Shown piece by piece: positions 9,502 to 21,040 of a DNA stretch of 43,333 nucleotides. Each line of letters opens with the position of its first letter. Position 1 is the stretch's first letter. The stretch is from assembly GCA_026914155.1 (NCBI GenBank), contig JAPPGH010000004.1:1-43333 (forward strand), written 5' to 3'. Under the pieces are notes generated by a model. It was not told where the DNA came from, did no database searches, and saw only the letters and a program-made list of their open reading frames with translations. Source of the stretch: Candidatus Palauibacter rhopaloidicola (lineage in GTDB: Bacteria; Gemmatimonadota; Gemmatimonadetes; Palauibacterales; Palauibacteraceae). The position numbers were made by a program, and so were the translations under genes.

Positions 9502-11126
9502 ATCCGCCGAACCCCGGCGATTGGCAGCGCTCCTCCCCCTTCGCCCTTCTCTTCTTCGCCGGAAACGTCTTCAGGATCCTGGCGCGAGCGATGATGGGCG
9601 CCCTGATCCCGCTGATCGCGATCGTACCCCTGGTGCGGGACGATCCCCGCGCTCTGGGGATTCTGCTCGTCGTGCTCGGGGCGATTCTCCTGCTTCCCTT
9701 CGTCGTGGGCACGGTTCAGTGGGCCTGCTTCAGGTTCGGCATCGCCGGCGACCGACTCCTCATCCGCAAAGGCGTCCTCAAGAAGACGGCGCTCGATCTC
9801 CCCTACGAGCGCGTGCAGGGCATCAACGTTCGGCGGTCCCCGGTCGACCGCCTGTTCGGACTGGTCACGGTAACCCTCGATACGTCGGGCTCGGTCCAGG
9901 CCGAGGGCAAGCTGCCGTCGATCAGGACGGAGGTCGCCCACCGGCTGCAACGCAGCGTGACGGCTCTTCGACCCGCCCTCGGCGGCCCCGCCGCGGGCGA
10001 GGGGGACTCGGCGGCGGCGGCCGCGAGCGGGTCGGCCGCTCCGGCGGAAGCGCGGTCCGGCGTCGGACCGGGCCCCGTCCTTCTGCGGCTCGGCCCGGCC
10101 GACATGGTGCGCATCGGGCTCGCCAGCCGGAACTTCATCTTCGTGGCGGCGCTGATCGGCATACTGACCGACCTGCTCCAGCCCGGCGATTCCCTCGATC
10201 CGATCCTGGAGGCGATCGAAGCCGGCGTCGACAGTGCGGCGAGCGCGTTCACCGGTCTCGGGGCGCTCGCGCAGGTGGGGCTCGCGGCCGCCGTGATCGC
10301 CTCCATCGCAGGCGTGGCGCTCCTCCTCACGGTGACCGCCGCGTTCCTGCGACACCACAACTTCACGCTGCAACACGATGGCGGCAGGTTCCGTTCGCGC
10401 GCGGGCCTCCTCACGCAACGCGAGGTCGTGGTCGAGGCGCCGAAGATCCAGCAACTGACCGTGAGCCAGGGCCTCGTGCTGCGGTGGTTGCGGCGGTACC
10501 GGCTCTACGCCCTCCCCGCCGCGGCCGTCTCCCCGGAGGCGGGCCGGGTCTCCGCCGTCGACGTGCCGGACGTGCTCGAGGTGCCGCTCCTGGGCGACCG
10601 GCTCGCCGAGGAACTGCGGGCGCTGGTGTTCGCGCGGGAAGCGACGGCGGTTCCCGTTCTGCCCCGAAGCCGCGGTTTCAAGCGGGTGTCGCCCCACTAC
10701 ATTCGCGCCCTCACCCTGCGGTACGGCCTTGTCCTGGCCACCGTCTTCGGAACCCTCCTCGGGCTGGCTTCGGCCGGGATGTTCGGCCGCACGTCCACGA
10801 TCCTCTTCTGGTGGGCCGCATCCATCCCGGCCGCGGCGCTCGCCGCCTGGCAGCACTGGCGCCGGCAGGGATACGCGTACGACCGCGACGGACTGGCGAG
10901 CCGCAGCGGCTTCATCGGAAGCGACGTGAAGGCGTTCCCCCTGCGGAAAGTTCAGTCCGCGACCGTGAGACAGTCGCCGCTACAGCGCCGGAAGGGCCTG
11001 GCCACGCTGCGTGTCCAACTGGCGTGCGGGAGGATCACGGTCCCGTATATCGACCGCCGCGTGGCGTGCGCGCTGCGCGACTACATCCTGTACCGGGTGG
11101 AGTCCTCGCGCCGACGCTGGCACTGA
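9498..11126 (+). CDS. YdbT-like membrane protein with three bacterial PH domains
   Basis: A 542-residue protein partnering the YdbS-like gene upstream. The GTG start overlaps that gene's stop by 4 bases. Hydrophobic hairpins sit at about 20-75, 205-290 and 405-455. A bPH2 domain follows each: first with DRLLIRKGVLKKTALDLPYERVQ (conserved SPVDRLFG), second after the HHNFTLQHDG segment, third with YDRDGLASRSGFIG and SPLQRRKG. The triple hairpin-plus-PH arrangement is that of Bacillus YdbT. A low-complexity Ala/Gly/Ser linker at about 160-185 breaks the first two units. YdbS/YdbT have been linked to envelope-active bacteriocin tolerance in Bacillus; their role here is unknown. Confidence 0.87.
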   Translation: MNPPNPGDWQRSSPFALLFFAGNVFRILARAMMGALIPLIAIVPLVRDDPRALGILLVVLGAILLLPFVVGTVQWACFRFGIAGDRLLIRKGVLKKTALDLPYERVQGINVRRSPVDRLFGLVTVTLDTSGSVQAEGKLPSIRTEVAHRLQRSVTALRPALGGPAAGEGDSAAAAASGSAAPAEARSGVGPGPVLLRLGPADMVRIGLASRNFIFVAALIGILTDLLQPGDSLDPILEAIEAGVDSAASAFTGLGALAQVGLAAAVIASIAGVALLLTVTAAFLRHHNFTLQHDGGRFRSRAGLLTQREVVVEAPKIQQLTVSQGLVLRWLRRYRLYALPAAAVSPEAGRVSAVDVPDVLEVPLLGDRLAEELRALVFAREATAVPVLPRSRGFKRVSPHYIRALTLRYGLVLATVFGTLLGLASAGMFGRTSTILFWWAASIPAAALAAWQHWRRQGYAYDRDGLASRSGFIGSDVKAFPLRKVQSATVRQSPLQRRKGLATLRVQLACGRITVPYIDRRVACALRDYILYRVESSRRRWH

Positions 11127-11171
11127 CCGAGCAGTCCCTGAGAAGCGACGCCCGCCACCCGCCGGGCCCGG

Positions 11172-11957
11172 CTAGCGGCCCTTGAAGTTCGGCTCGCGCT
11201 TCTCCGTGAAGGCGCGGGGGCCTTCCGCGTGGTCTTCCGAGACGAGCAGGCGCTCGTAGGCGGGGAACCGGCCCTCCTGTACGGCCTCGAAGGCGTCCCG
11301 CACCGACGAACCCTCGGTCCCGCGCACGATCTCCTTGATCGCCCGCATCGAGAGCGGGGCGTTCCGGGCCAGACCCTCGGCAACCTCCCGGGCCTTCGAA
11401 AGCACCTGCTCCGAGGGGACGACCCAGTTCACGAGGCCCCATTGGTGCGCCTCCGCCGCTCCCATCCGGCGACCCGTGAGCAGCATCTCCATCGCAACGT
11501 TCCGCGGCAGCCGCCTCGGAAGCCGCTGGACACCACCCGCGTCGGGCACGTTCCCCAGACGGCCCTCGGGGAACCAGAACTCGGCGCCCTCGCTCGCGAC
11601 GATGAGGTCGGCCGCGAGCATGATCTCGCACCCTCCGCCCACCGCCAGGCCGTTAACGGCGGCGATCACGGGCTTCGTCAGGTCCCACAGCTCCGTGATC
11701 CCGCCGAAGCCGCCCGCCCCGTAGTCCATCCGCTCGTGCTCCCCCCCAGCCGCGGCCTTCAGGTCCCAGCCAGCCGAGAAGATGCGGTCGCCGGTCGAGT
11801 CGAGGATCGCCACGCGGAGGTCGTCTTCGTCGCGAAAGTCGCAGAAGACCTTCCCCATGCGGATGCTCGTCGCCGCATCGATCGCGTTCGCCGGCGGCCG
11901 GTCCAGCGTGACCTCGAGGACGTGCCCGCGGCGTCGGGTTCTCACCGGATCGGACAT
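11172..11957 (-). CDS. caiD: Enoyl-CoA hydratase/isomerase family, CaiD-like
   Basis: A 261-residue crotonase-fold enzyme, the same length as E. coli CaiD (crotonobetainyl-CoA hydratase) and strikingly similar along its length. Shared features are LDRPPANAIDA at 19-29, FSAGWDLKAAA, KPVIAAVNGLAVGGG, AADLIVA, PDAGGVQRLP, TGRRMGA, and a C-terminus in EKREPNFKGR. The GG pair after NG forms the oxyanion hole and acidic residues lie near the AAD segment. It is the last gene of a minus-strand operon after an SDR and endonuclease IV, starting 2 bases after the nfo stop. No other carnitine genes (caiA, B, C, T) are nearby, so the true substrate may be another beta-hydroxy or enoyl-CoA. The family is certain; the symbol rests on recalled similarity. 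Confidence 0.85.
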   Translation of the reverse strand: MSDPVRTRRRGHVLEVTLDRPPANAIDAATSIRMGKVFCDFRDEDDLRVAILDSTGDRIFSAGWDLKAAAGGEHERMDYGAGGFGGITELWDLTKPVIAAVNGLAVGGGCEIMLAADLIVASEGAEFWFPEGRLGNVPDAGGVQRLPRRLPRNVAMEMLLTGRRMGAAEAHQWGLVNWVVPSEQVLSKAREVAEGLARNAPLSMRAIKEIVRGTEGSSVRDAFEAVQEGRFPAYERLLVSEDHAEGPRAFTEKREPNFKGR

Positions 11958-11959
11958 GA

Positions 11960-12820
11960 TCAGCGACTCCTTTCGCGGTAGCCCCGCAGGCGGGCGAGGT
12001 TCCGGATGTCGGCGTCCGCGCCGTCCTCCCCCTTCGGGGTCTCCAGGATCTTGGGGACGTGGCGCAGGCGGGCGTCCCGCATCAACCGCCGGAACGGACT
12101 CTCGCCGAGGCTGCCTTCGCCGATCTCCTCGTGCCGGTCCTTACGCGAGTCGAACGGGTGCTGCGAGTCGTTCACGTGGATGAGACCCAGGCGTTCGAGT
12201 CCCAGCACGCGGTCGAACGCCTCCCAGACGCCATCGTAGTCGCCGACCAGGTCGTATCCGGCCGAGTAGGCGTGGCACGTATCGAAGCAGATGCCCACGC
12301 GTCCCCGCTGCGAGTCCGGGATCCGGTCGAGGATGGCGCGCAGGTTCTCGAAGCTCGCCCCGACGGTCGTCCCGGCGCCGGCCGTGAGTTCGAGGAGGAC
12401 GCGGGTCGGGCCCTCCACGGCCTCCAGCGATTCGGTCACGCCCCGCGCATTGCGCGCGAGCCCCTCCTCGATGTCCCCGTCCGTCGCGTTCCCGGGATGG
12501 GTCACGAGGAAATCGAGGTCGAGCCGCACGCAGCGCCGGAGCTCGCTCTCGAAGGAGCGCTGCGACATCCGCCACAGCCGCCGGTCGGGGGATGAGAGGT
12601 TGATGAGATAGGAGTCGTGGGCCCCCGCGACCGCGATCCCGTGCTCGGCGCGCGCCGCCTTGAACGCCGCGGCCGTCTCGTCGTCGATTCGCGGCTCGGC
12701 CCACCGGTTGGGCTGCTTGGTGAAGAGCTGGAGGTTGGCCGCCCCGATCTCCGCCGCCCGCCGCGGCGCGGTCTGCACGCCGCCCGCCACGGAGACGTGG
12801 GCACCGAGTTCGTCGGTCAC
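11960..12820 (-). CDS. nfo: Deoxyribonuclease IV (endonuclease IV), AP endonuclease
   Basis: A 286-residue zinc-dependent AP endonuclease of base excision repair, which cuts 5' of abasic sites. The TIM-barrel ligand motifs occur in order: GAHVSVAGG at 6-14, LFTKQPNRW, AGAHDSYLINL, THPGNA, LLELTAGAG, ICFDTCHAYSAGYD, HVNDSQHPFDSRKDRHEEIGEG and ILETPKG. All are classic for the family, and the length is normal. The GTG start overlaps the upstream SDR stop (GTGA), and the stop lies 2 bases before the CaiD-like ATG. A DNA-repair gene translationally coupled between two metabolic genes is unusual. Cytoplasmic. Confidence 0.95.
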   Translation of the reverse strand: MTDELGAHVSVAGGVQTAPRRAAEIGAANLQLFTKQPNRWAEPRIDDETAAAFKAARAEHGIAVAGAHDSYLINLSSPDRRLWRMSQRSFESELRRCVRLDLDFLVTHPGNATDGDIEEGLARNARGVTESLEAVEGPTRVLLELTAGAGTTVGASFENLRAILDRIPDSQRGRVGICFDTCHAYSAGYDLVGDYDGVWEAFDRVLGLERLGLIHVNDSQHPFDSRKDRHEEIGEGSLGESPFRRLMRDARLRHVPKILETPKGEDGADADIRNLARLRGYRERSR

Positions 12821-13533
12821 GCCTTCCGCGGTGGCTGCGAGGGACGCAGTTCGACCCGGCTCACGTGGGCTTCCTTCGGATAGGAGAGCAGCTGCATCAC
12901 CGCCGCCGCGCAGTCGTCCACATGCAGGCGCCAGGTCCGTTCCGGCACCTGCTCCCGGCCGTTGAAGTACGTGTCCACGCTCCCGGGCATCACGATGCTC
13001 ACCCGCACGTCGTCGTAGCGCACGTCGAGCAGCATCGCCTCGGTGAGTCCGAGCAGGCCGTATTTGCTCGCGTTGTACCCGGTGCCGCCGTGGAAGGGAT
13101 GGCGGCTGGCGAGCGACGCGATGTTCACGATGAAGCCGTCGCCGCTCGCGCTCAGGTGGGGGAGCGCGGCCCGTGAGCAGTAGAAGACGCCGCCGAGGTT
13201 CACGTCGATCTGGAGTTGCCACTCGTCGACGCTCATCTCCCGCAGCGGTTTGAAGATCCCGAGTCCGGCGTTGTTCACGAGGATGTCGAGCCGGCCGAAG
13301 CGGGCTACGGTATCCTCGACCATGCGCTCACAGGCGCCCGCATCCGCCACGTCGCACACGATGCCCAGCGCCCGGCCGCCGAGTTCCGCCTCGGCCGCCC
13401 GCACATCCGCCCCGGTCCTCGCGCAGACGGCGACGGACGCCCCCGCCGCGAGCAGGCGCTCCGCGATCGCGCGCCCGATCCCCTTCGTCCCGCCCGTCAC
13501 GAGCGCGACCCTGCCCGTCATGTCCGGTCCCAT
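12817..13533 (-). CDS. Short-chain dehydrogenase/reductase (SDR) family oxidoreductase
   Basis: A 238-residue classical SDR. The cofactor motif TGGTKGIG is at 13-20, NNAG at 87-90, and the catalytic Ser140-Tyr153-Lys157 is in place (YNASK). The Arg-containing segment after the second strand (CARTG, residues 37-41) hints at NADPH preference; this is a family rule, not a measurement. The C-terminal part has PGSVDTYF and a short tail. It leads the three-gene operon with nfo and the CaiD-like gene. A ketone/alcohol partner for an acyl-CoA pathway is plausible but unproven. Confidence 0.93.
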   Translation of the reverse strand: MGPDMTGRVALVTGGTKGIGRAIAERLLAAGASVAVCARTGADVRAAEAELGGRALGIVCDVADAGACERMVEDTVARFGRLDILVNNAGLGIFKPLREMSVDEWQLQIDVNLGGVFYCSRAALPHLSASGDGFIVNIASLASRHPFHGGTGYNASKYGLLGLTEAMLLDVRYDDVRVSIVMPGSVDTYFNGREQVPERTWRLHVDDCAAAVMQLLSYPKEAHVSRVELRPSQPPRKA

Positions 13534-13588
13534 GCCACCCCTCTCGCTGCCGCTTTACGTTCGATTCGGGACGCTCACCGTGATCCTC

Positions 13589-16295
<2,707 letters not shown>

Positions 16296-16306
<11 letters not shown>

Positions 16307-17468
16307 GGAAGATTTCCTTCGGGATGAAGCCCGTCACGACCTGGGTCAGATCGACGACCTCGCTCACCCGGAAATCGACGGCGATGCTGGCCAGGGAAAG
16401 CGCCTTGTCGGGCGTCAGGCCCTTCTCCTCCACGAGGAACTCCACCACGAGCCGGGTCGCCTCGCGCGCGGCGCGGTCGAGGTCGAGATCGATGCCCATG
16501 ATCAGGAAGTGCGTCGAGGTTTCCGCGCGCGGGGCGGGGATCTTCACCCCCTTGTGCACGACGAACCGGAACACACCGGTGAGCGACTGCTCGATCGCGG
16601 TACCGCTCACCTCCCCGTCGCCCTGCGCGCCGTGCCCATCGCCCGCGTAGAAGAGCGCCCCCGGATGGAAGACGGGGAGGTACACCGTCGTCCCGGCCGT
16701 GAGATCCTTCACGTCGAGGTTGCCGCCGAAGGCGCCCGGCGGGCGCGACCCCTGGACGCCGGGCACCGTCACTCCGGGCTCGCCTACGACCGGATCGGGG
16801 GCGACGGCGAGGATCCCCATGAACGGCGCCAGCGGCACCTGGATGTCGGGCGAGAAGAGGGCGACTTCCCGCCCCTCCGCGTTACCGGTCCGAATCAGGT
16901 GTCGGCTGGCCGCGATGTCGAGCGGCTCGTCCTCCTCACGAGCGCCGGGATAGCTCGGGGAGAAGACCCCGCCCCGGCCGCTCGTCGAGTTCACGCCCCA
17001 CGGCACGCGCGTCTCGATGTCGAGGATCCGGATCTCGAGCATGTCGCCGGGCTCGGCCCCCTCGATGTGGATCGGGCCGGTGATGACATGCCCGCTCCGC
17101 CCCTCGCGCGGGCGGCCTTCGCGCGAGGCCCAGAAGTCGATGACGTCGTCGAGAACCTCGTCCCGCGGCACCCCGAGTCCCGTCAGAAACTCGACCGGGT
17201 GCTCGTCCTGCGTGGCCCCCACATGGGTCAACGTCTCGATCCGCACGGTCTCCCCGGAGGCGATCCGCAGCACCGGCTCCTTGTCGATCGGAAACCAGCC
17301 CCAGTTGAGCGTTTCGGGGCTGGAGGGGAGGAAGTGGTCCGCTTCGATCTCCCCGGTGTCGGCGACACTCGCTTCGGCGACACTCGGGTCGTCGCCCGCG
17401 GGCGGCGCGCACGCCAGCGTGATCGTGCATCCCAGTGCCACCAGACCCGACCCCATTTGACGCGACAT
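16296..17468 (-). CDS. Acetamidase/formamidase family protein, predicted lipoprotein
   Basis: A 390-residue protein of the FmdA/AmdA family, which hydrolyses short amides to acid plus ammonia. Family features include ETVRIETLTHVG, SGHVITGPIHIEGAEPGD, LEIRILDIETRV, GVNSTSGRGG, GAFGGNLDVKDL, PVFHPGALFYAGDGHGAQGDGEVSGTAIE and a THFLIMGID segment. The ATG at 17468 opens a lipoprotein signal ending in TLAC (Cys20). Characterised formamidases are cytoplasmic, so the export signal is noteworthy. It precedes, and slightly overlaps, the DUF5916 gene on the same strand. Confidence 0.9.
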
Positions 17469-17568
17469 GGAAGGCTCTCCCACGCTGAGGTGAGCGTGTA
17501 CAGTGGATCTTCCCGTTCCGCGAGGCAACGATCCCGGACAGAACCCTTACGGAACCCAGGGGGCGGCC
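17469..17568. promoter_or_regulatory. Divergent intergenic region between acetamidase and NHL-propeller genes
   Basis: A 100-base divergent spacer. No convincing promoter hexamers or inverted repeats are visible. The plus-strand start at 17569 has only a weak G-rich Shine-Dalgarno (AGGGGG). Confidence 0.35.
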
Positions 17569-18681
17569 ATGAGAGACGGCATCCAGCGGGTGATCTTCCT
17601 CCTTCCGATCCTTCTTTCGGCGTGCTCGAACCCGGAGTCCGGCAGCCCCGCCGAGGGCGGCGTGCCGACGTTCGCGGTGGATCCGGGCTGGCCGCGCGAG
17701 ATGCCGAACCTCTGGATCATGGGCTCCATCACGGGCGTGTTCGTCGACGCGCGCGATCACGTGTGGGTCACGCACATCCCCGAGTCGCTGACGCCGGAGG
17801 AGACGTCCGCCGTCCAGGACCCGCCGATCGGCACCTGCTGCGTCCCGGCCCCGGTCGTGACCGAGTTCGACCCCGAGGGGAATCTCGTCCAGGGGTGGGG
17901 CGACCCGGCCACGCAGGACGTCTCGGAGTTCCCGCGCAACGCGCACGGCATCTTCGTCGACCACAACGATTACGTGTGGGTGGGCACGTACCGGCACCAC
18001 CGCGTCATGAAGTTCACGCGGTCCGGCGACCTCGTCATGACGATCGGCCGCTACGACGAGAACGCGGGCAGCGATGACCCTGAGCTTCTCGGCGGCCCCG
18101 CCGGCGTCTGGGTGGACCCGGAGGACAACGAAGTCTTCGTCGCCGACGGCTACCAGAACCGCCGCGTCGTCGTGTTCGACGGCGAGACGGGGGCCTACCT
18201 CCGCCACTGGGGCGCCTACGGCGAGCCGCCGGAGGACGCCTACGAGTACGATTACGTGGGCTGGACGCCGGGCTCGGCACCGCCGCGCCAGTTCTCCACC
18301 GTACACGACCTCATCGGGTCGAACGACGGCCTCATCTACGTGGCCGACCGCCGCGGAAACCGGATCCAGGTGTTCGACCAGGAAGGCGCCTTCCAGGCCG
18401 AGAAGATCGTCGCCCCGGCCACGCGCGCCTCGGGCTCGGCCTTCGTCGTCGCCTTCTCCCCCGACGAGGAGCAACGCTGGCTCTACCTGGCCGACGGCAC
18501 CAACCACAAGATCTGGATCCTCCGCCGCGCCGACCTCGAGATCGTGGGCGAGTTCGGCCGCGGCGGACGCCAACTCGGCCAGTTCCTGCGCCCCCACGGG
18601 ATGAGCGTCGACTCGCACGGCAACATCTACGTCGGCGAAGCCTCCACCGGCCGCCGACTCCAGCGCTTCACGCCTCGTTGA
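17569..18681 (+). CDS. NHL-repeat / six-bladed propeller lipoprotein
   Basis: A 370-residue lipoprotein: the signal ends in LLSAC (Cys16) and is followed by a Ser/Pro/Gly linker. The body is built from NHL-type blades of the pattern GVFVDARDHVWV, GIFVDHNDYVWVGTYRHHRVMKF, GVWVDPEDNEVFVADGYQNRRVVVFD, DGLIYVADRRGNRIQVFD and GMSVDSHGNIYVGEASTGRRLQRF. Such propellers bind ligands or act as lyases and hydrolases (for example peptidyl-alpha-hydroxyglycine lyase relatives). No catalytic assignment is possible here. It is divergent from the acetamidase. A TTGA overlap joins it to the DUF1499 gene. Confidence 0.85.
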   Translation: MRDGIQRVIFLLPILLSACSNPESGSPAEGGVPTFAVDPGWPREMPNLWIMGSITGVFVDARDHVWVTHIPESLTPEETSAVQDPPIGTCCVPAPVVTEFDPEGNLVQGWGDPATQDVSEFPRNAHGIFVDHNDYVWVGTYRHHRVMKFTRSGDLVMTIGRYDENAGSDDPELLGGPAGVWVDPEDNEVFVADGYQNRRVVVFDGETGAYLRHWGAYGEPPEDAYEYDYVGWTPGSAPPRQFSTVHDLIGSNDGLIYVADRRGNRIQVFDQEGAFQAEKIVAPATRASGSAFVVAFSPDEEQRWLYLADGTNHKIWILRRADLEIVGEFGRGGRQLGQFLRPHGMSVDSHGNIYVGEASTGRRLQRFTPR

Positions 18682-19082
18682 TACGGGACAAGATTGCGAC
18701 ACGCCGGTTCCGGAGGCTCAGGCACGACCATGTGAGCAGCGAACCCGGCGGGTGGTGGATTCACCGAGTGGCGCCGTTCCACGCCTCGGGAGAGCCGCTC
18801 GACCTCTTTCGTCGCCTCCAGGCAGTCGTCGCCGCCATGCCGCGTACTCACATCGTCACGGCGACGGACGATTACGTGCACGCCGTCTGCCGAACCCGGC
18901 TCGGGTTCCGCGACGATCTGGAGTTCCGATGGTGCCCGTCGGAGAACGTCGCCCATGTAGCGTCGGCGTCTCGTATCGGCCTCTTCGATTTTGGGGTAAA
19001 CCGGCGGAGGGTAGAGCGGGTGCGCAGGAAGCTTGAGGCGATCAGGTCAGGACTGGCTTCAGCCGCCGGCGATACCTCGTGA
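18678..19082 (+). CDS. DUF1499 family protein
   Basis: A small protein (134 residues from the TTG at 18678) with the DUF1499 signature: VSSEPGGWWIHRVAPF at about 19-34, IVTATDDYVHAVCRTRLGFRDDLEFRW, and the terminal SASRIGLFDFGVNRRRVERVRRKLEA. The TTG overlaps the preceding stop (TTGA), suggesting coupling; a GTG at 18732 would trim most of the N-terminus. DUF1499 has no established role. The local base composition is already lower in GC than upstream genes. Its 3' end overlaps the convergent TcmP gene by 24 bases. Confidence 0.75.
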   Translation: MIRDKIATRRFRRLRHDHVSSEPGGWWIHRVAPFHASGEPLDLFRRLQAVVAAMPRTHIVTATDDYVHAVCRTRLGFRDDLEFRWCPSENVAHVASASRIGLFDFGVNRRRVERVRRKLEAIRSGLASAAGDTS

Positions 19083-20249
19083 CCCATCAGCCGCGGGGGC
19101 GATTCGCAGCTTCGTCCCCCGCGGGTAGTTCTTCACCTTGCGGGGTGGCGGAGGGCCATCTTCGAGCAAGCCGGGGATCATGGCTTGTTGCGAGGTCGCT
19201 TTGTCCGGAACCTCGACCTCGATCTCGCCGACGTCTTCCATTGGCATCAGGGCCTTCGTCCTGAGCTGCGACGAGTGGTAGTCCGTCTTGTCGGACATCA
19301 CAAACTCCTCGACATCCTCAATCCGTACCCAGCCCCTCCCGCCAAATCTGTCTCGCAAGGCGTCCCGCAACGGTGCGAAGTTCCGTTCATCGACGCCAAG
19401 CAGAAGTTGGTCGGTCTGTCCTCCTCGGAAGATGAAGCTGCCGCCCGGATCGATACTCCAGATCGCTGCCTTCATCTTGTCTGCAGCCAGGGCATGCCGA
19501 CTCGCATGGAAGATGCTGTACTTGTGTCGACTGCCTTCGTAGAGGTCGAAGTGGATGACTTGCTCGGCTCCGGCCTCCTTCAGCTGTCGCTTGTACAGAC
19601 CAAAGAAGCACTGGCGGGGATCGCGGGAATCAGCGATGTCGGCGCACTCTTTCCAATCGTTGCAACCGTAGAGCGAAGTGAGAGGAGCCTCGAACTCAGC
19701 CACCTCGTCGAACCGGTTGATGTACTCGTACATCACCGAGACGTAGACTTCACTCCTCGCGTGAGCCAGGATGCGACGGAGAACGGCCATCGGCGTATCG
19801 CGAACCCCGAACGGGTCGACCATCGCGAAACACGGGGCGAGGGTCTCGTTCGCGTCGACGAGGGCGTCGAATTCTCTCGCCACCGTTTCGTCAAATGCGC
19901 CGCAGACGATCTGCGCGTCGGACCCCGCGGGTAGGCGTTCCGCCAGGGGGATCACGAGCTGCCTGAGGTGCTCGGCGCGGTCTCGTTCCTTTTCGATGAA
20001 AATGAACTTTACCTCGGCCGTGATCTTCTGCCTTGCCGAATGGTTGAGGAACGCCTCCAGGGCGATAATCGGGGATCCTTTCTCGCCTCGCTTGTACTCG
20101 CCTGGCCCTGCAAAGCCGTCAAGGAAGAGGATTCTCCCCTGGGTCTGCCCCAGGATCGGGAGCCAGGCCTTAAGGTATTCCTTCAGTACTCGATGCTTGC
20201 CCAGCGAGTGTGGGCCGAGCGGCCAGACTGTTGCCCTGGGCGCTGTCAT
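19059..20249 (-). CDS. tcmP: Three-Cys-motif partner protein TcmP (methyltransferase-like)
   Basis: A 396-residue protein of the TcmP family, named for its constant company with a three-Cys-motif protein, here DUF5131 directly upstream. It has a Rossmann-methyltransferase-like core: RILFLDGFAGPG at 39-50 resembles a SAM-binding motif I, VKFIFIEKERDRAEHL a motif II acidic loop, and MVDPFG at 143-148 the DPPY-type motif IV. The C-terminal third (about 290-396) is charged and ends in a Pro-rich basic tail. The ATG overlaps the DUF5131 stop by 1 base (TGATG), so the two are coupled. The DNA is visibly AT-richer than the flanks. The function is unknown; nucleic-acid modification or defence are inferences. 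Confidence 0.85.
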   Translation of the reverse strand: MTAPRATVWPLGPHSLGKHRVLKEYLKAWLPILGQTQGRILFLDGFAGPGEYKRGEKGSPIIALEAFLNHSARQKITAEVKFIFIEKERDRAEHLRQLVIPLAERLPAGSDAQIVCGAFDETVAREFDALVDANETLAPCFAMVDPFGVRDTPMAVLRRILAHARSEVYVSVMYEYINRFDEVAEFEAPLTSLYGCNDWKECADIADSRDPRQCFFGLYKRQLKEAGAEQVIHFDLYEGSRHKYSIFHASRHALAADKMKAAIWSIDPGGSFIFRGGQTDQLLLGVDERNFAPLRDALRDRFGGRGWVRIEDVEEFVMSDKTDYHSSQLRTKALMPMEDVGEIEVEVPDKATSQQAMIPGLLEDGPPPPRKVKNYPRGTKLRIAPAADGSRGIAGG

Positions 20250-21040
20250 CACGTAACGGCACCGGCCAGGGCCGTCGACGCCACAACCTCGGGGAACTCG
20301 CTCCACTCCCGCCCGTCCAGGAGTCGGCCACCCGCCTTCGGTGTGTTCCCGCCCCATTGCTTGAAGAAGAAGGGTACCGAGCTTCGCTGACATTGTTCAC
20401 GGATCGAGCGCGTCCAGCCGGACTCCATCGGTCGATGATTCGGACCGCTCTCACCCCCGGCGATGACCCAGTGGATGCCGCCAAGGTCGAGGTCGAGCGG
20501 CCCCAGGAGTGGCTCGCACGACAGGAAGCGCACCGCTGCGGGAACGCGGACCAAATGAGAGCACCGATAGGCGACTCTCTGGTTCTCGATCGACGTGCCC
20601 AGCCAGATGTGGGCCGGGACCTCAGCGTATCCCAGCGCCTTCGCATGTGATGCCCAGAAGTTGGCCGCCCGAGCCGGCCGTTTCGTCAACACCTGGTAGA
20701 TGTGTCGGTCGCAGGCCAGCATGACCTCGAAGATGCGGCGAACGTAGTCGACCGGAATGTCCTTGTGGAACAGATCGGACATCGAGTTCACGAAGATCAT
20801 CCGCGGCCGAGACCAGCGTTCGGGTTGCGCCAGACGTTCCGGCCACAGCCTCACGGCGAAAGGGTCCGTTTCGTTCTCCTTCGTTTCGACGGCGGGTCGA
20901 CGCAAGAGATAGGTATGCCGCAGTCGCCGACGGGCAAACGCCGCTGCGTAACAGTTGTCGCAACCGGCGCTTACCTTCGTGCACCCGGTGACCGGATTCC
21001 ACGTGGCGTCGGTCCATTCGATGGCTGTTTGTTCACCCAT
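20249..21040 (-). CDS. DUF5131 (phage Gp37/Gp68) three-Cys-motif protein
   Basis: A 263-residue protein. The N-terminus IEWTDATWNPVTGC..GC..C carries three Cys at residues 20, 27 and 30 (C-x6-C-x2-C), the signature of phage Gp37/Gp68-type DUF5131 proteins, and may bind an iron-sulfur cluster in a radical-SAM-like barrel. Other conserved segments are FVNSMSDLFH, YQVLTKRPAR, WLGTSIENQ, RFLSCEPLLGPL, WVIAGGESGPNHRPM and PFFFKQWGG. The family occurs in phages and as the partner of TcmP, which starts one base from this stop. The start ATG sits at the edge of an AT-rich upstream region. The biological role is not established. Confidence 0.87.
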   Translation of the reverse strand: MGEQTAIEWTDATWNPVTGCTKVSAGCDNCYAAAFARRRLRHTYLLRRPAVETKENETDPFAVRLWPERLAQPERWSRPRMIFVNSMSDLFHKDIPVDYVRRIFEVMLACDRHIYQVLTKRPARAANFWASHAKALGYAEVPAHIWLGTSIENQRVAYRCSHLVRVPAAVRFLSCEPLLGPLDLDLGGIHWVIAGGESGPNHRPMESGWTRSIREQCQRSSVPFFFKQWGGNTPKAGGRLLDGREWSEFPEVVASTALAGAVT

